Source: Phycisphaerae bacterium (lineage in GTDB: Bacteria > Planctomycetota > Phycisphaerae > Sedimentisphaerales > Anaerobacaceae). From it: a stretch of DNA of 6,371 bases. The notes beneath the pieces were generated by a model. The model searched no databases and had not been told where the DNA came from. It saw nothing but the letters and a program-made list of their open reading frames with translations. Both the position numbers and the translations under genes were made by a program. Shown piece by piece: positions 6,302 through 6,371 of this stretch. Location: contig DAOVNI010000103.1 in the NCBI GenBank assembly GCA_030630315.1, positions 1 through 6,371 of the forward strand, in the 5' to 3' direction. Position 1 is the stretch's first letter. The number at the start of each line of letters is the position of its first letter.

Positions 6302-6352
6302 ATGAAAAGCCACAGAATAATAACTCTGATTAATTTCCCTATTAGTATCTAA
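6302..6352 (+). CDS. Possible 16-residue leader peptide ORF
   Basis: An ATG at 6302 opens a 16-codon frame (MKSHRIITLINFPISI) ending in TAA at 6350-6352. It is preceded by GGAGGAGGG (6291-6299), one of the best ribosome-binding sequences in the window, with GGAGG six bases before the ATG; a GTG in frame at 6299 is an alternative start. The stem-loop at 6258-6289 ends just before the ribosome site. This could be a leader peptide for a gene beyond the right edge, a real gene broken by a frameshift, or a chance ORF. The peptide itself is not recognised and has no run of one amino acid that would suggest classical attenuation. Confidence 0.25.
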   Translation: MKSHRIITLINFPISI

Positions 6353-6371
6353 TCGAATAAGTAGCAAGAAA

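Noticed and set aside
6203..6370. Minus-strand open frame of 55 codons from the right edge
   Set aside because: It runs through the perfect stem-loop and ends in a non-conserved region; the translation (with HHPPPKPDS) reflects the repeat-like hairpin and ribosome-site sequence. It is likely spurious.
1..6371. A defence system, secondary-metabolite cluster or CRISPR array
   Set aside because: All four large genes fall in known families unrelated to defence, no regularly spaced repeats exist, and the gaps between genes argue against one co-transcribed system.

Overview
The window looks like a chromosomal segment of a planctomycete, most likely a Phycisphaerae/Sedimentisphaerales-type bacterium. 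The evidence is the secreted right-handed parallel beta-helix protein, with its characteristic 'DLDGRPR...IDMGAYE' end motif, its HAF-like 'DLGTLG' stretch and its C-terminal domain of a kind I associate with planctomycete exoproteins. A GH130 mannoside-type glycosidase, moderate GC and dispersed palindromic repeats between genes also fit. The lineage call is recognition of protein style, not a database result.

Layout, left to right. Positions 1-221 hold no confident gene. They contain a REP-like hairpin (62-105) and a likely terminator (161-189) for a leftward gene, a YcbL/GloC-type metallo-beta-lactamase-fold hydrolase (222-860, minus), which has its own promoter-like sequence. The 246-base divergent gap carries a dispersed-repeat hairpin (1010-1086) flanked by 10-base direct repeats. 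It sits immediately upstream of a rightward full-length MsbA-like ABC exporter (1107-3254) whose first extracytoplasmic loop has grown to about 150 residues and carries a PDZ-like domain. After a gap of about 200 bases with a perfect 7+7 inverted repeat comes a GH130 glycoside phosphorylase/hydrolase (3452-4411). After another 168-base gap with two good sigma70-like promoter candidates comes the secreted beta-helix protein (4580-6130). The right end (6131-6371) holds a perfect 12-bp stem-loop next to a very strong Shine-Dalgarno sequence and a 16-codon ORF.

The genes do not form an obvious single operon. The gaps are 168-246 bases and each of the last three genes seems separately expressed. 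GH130 (cytoplasmic mannoside breakdown) and the beta-helix exoprotein (possible polysaccharide binding or processing) could both serve glycan use, but nothing in the sequence ties them together. The exporter probably flips a lipid or exports a hydrophobic substrate; the hydrolase is a housekeeping thioesterase type.

The observation most worth following is the PDZ-like domain inserted between TM1 and TM2 of an ABC exporter. Next are the repeat hairpin placed just before that gene's start codon, the HAF/beta-helix junction, and the hairpin-SD-short-ORF element at the right end. I see no CRISPR array, no tRNA or rRNA, no transposase gene and no convincing new multi-gene system.
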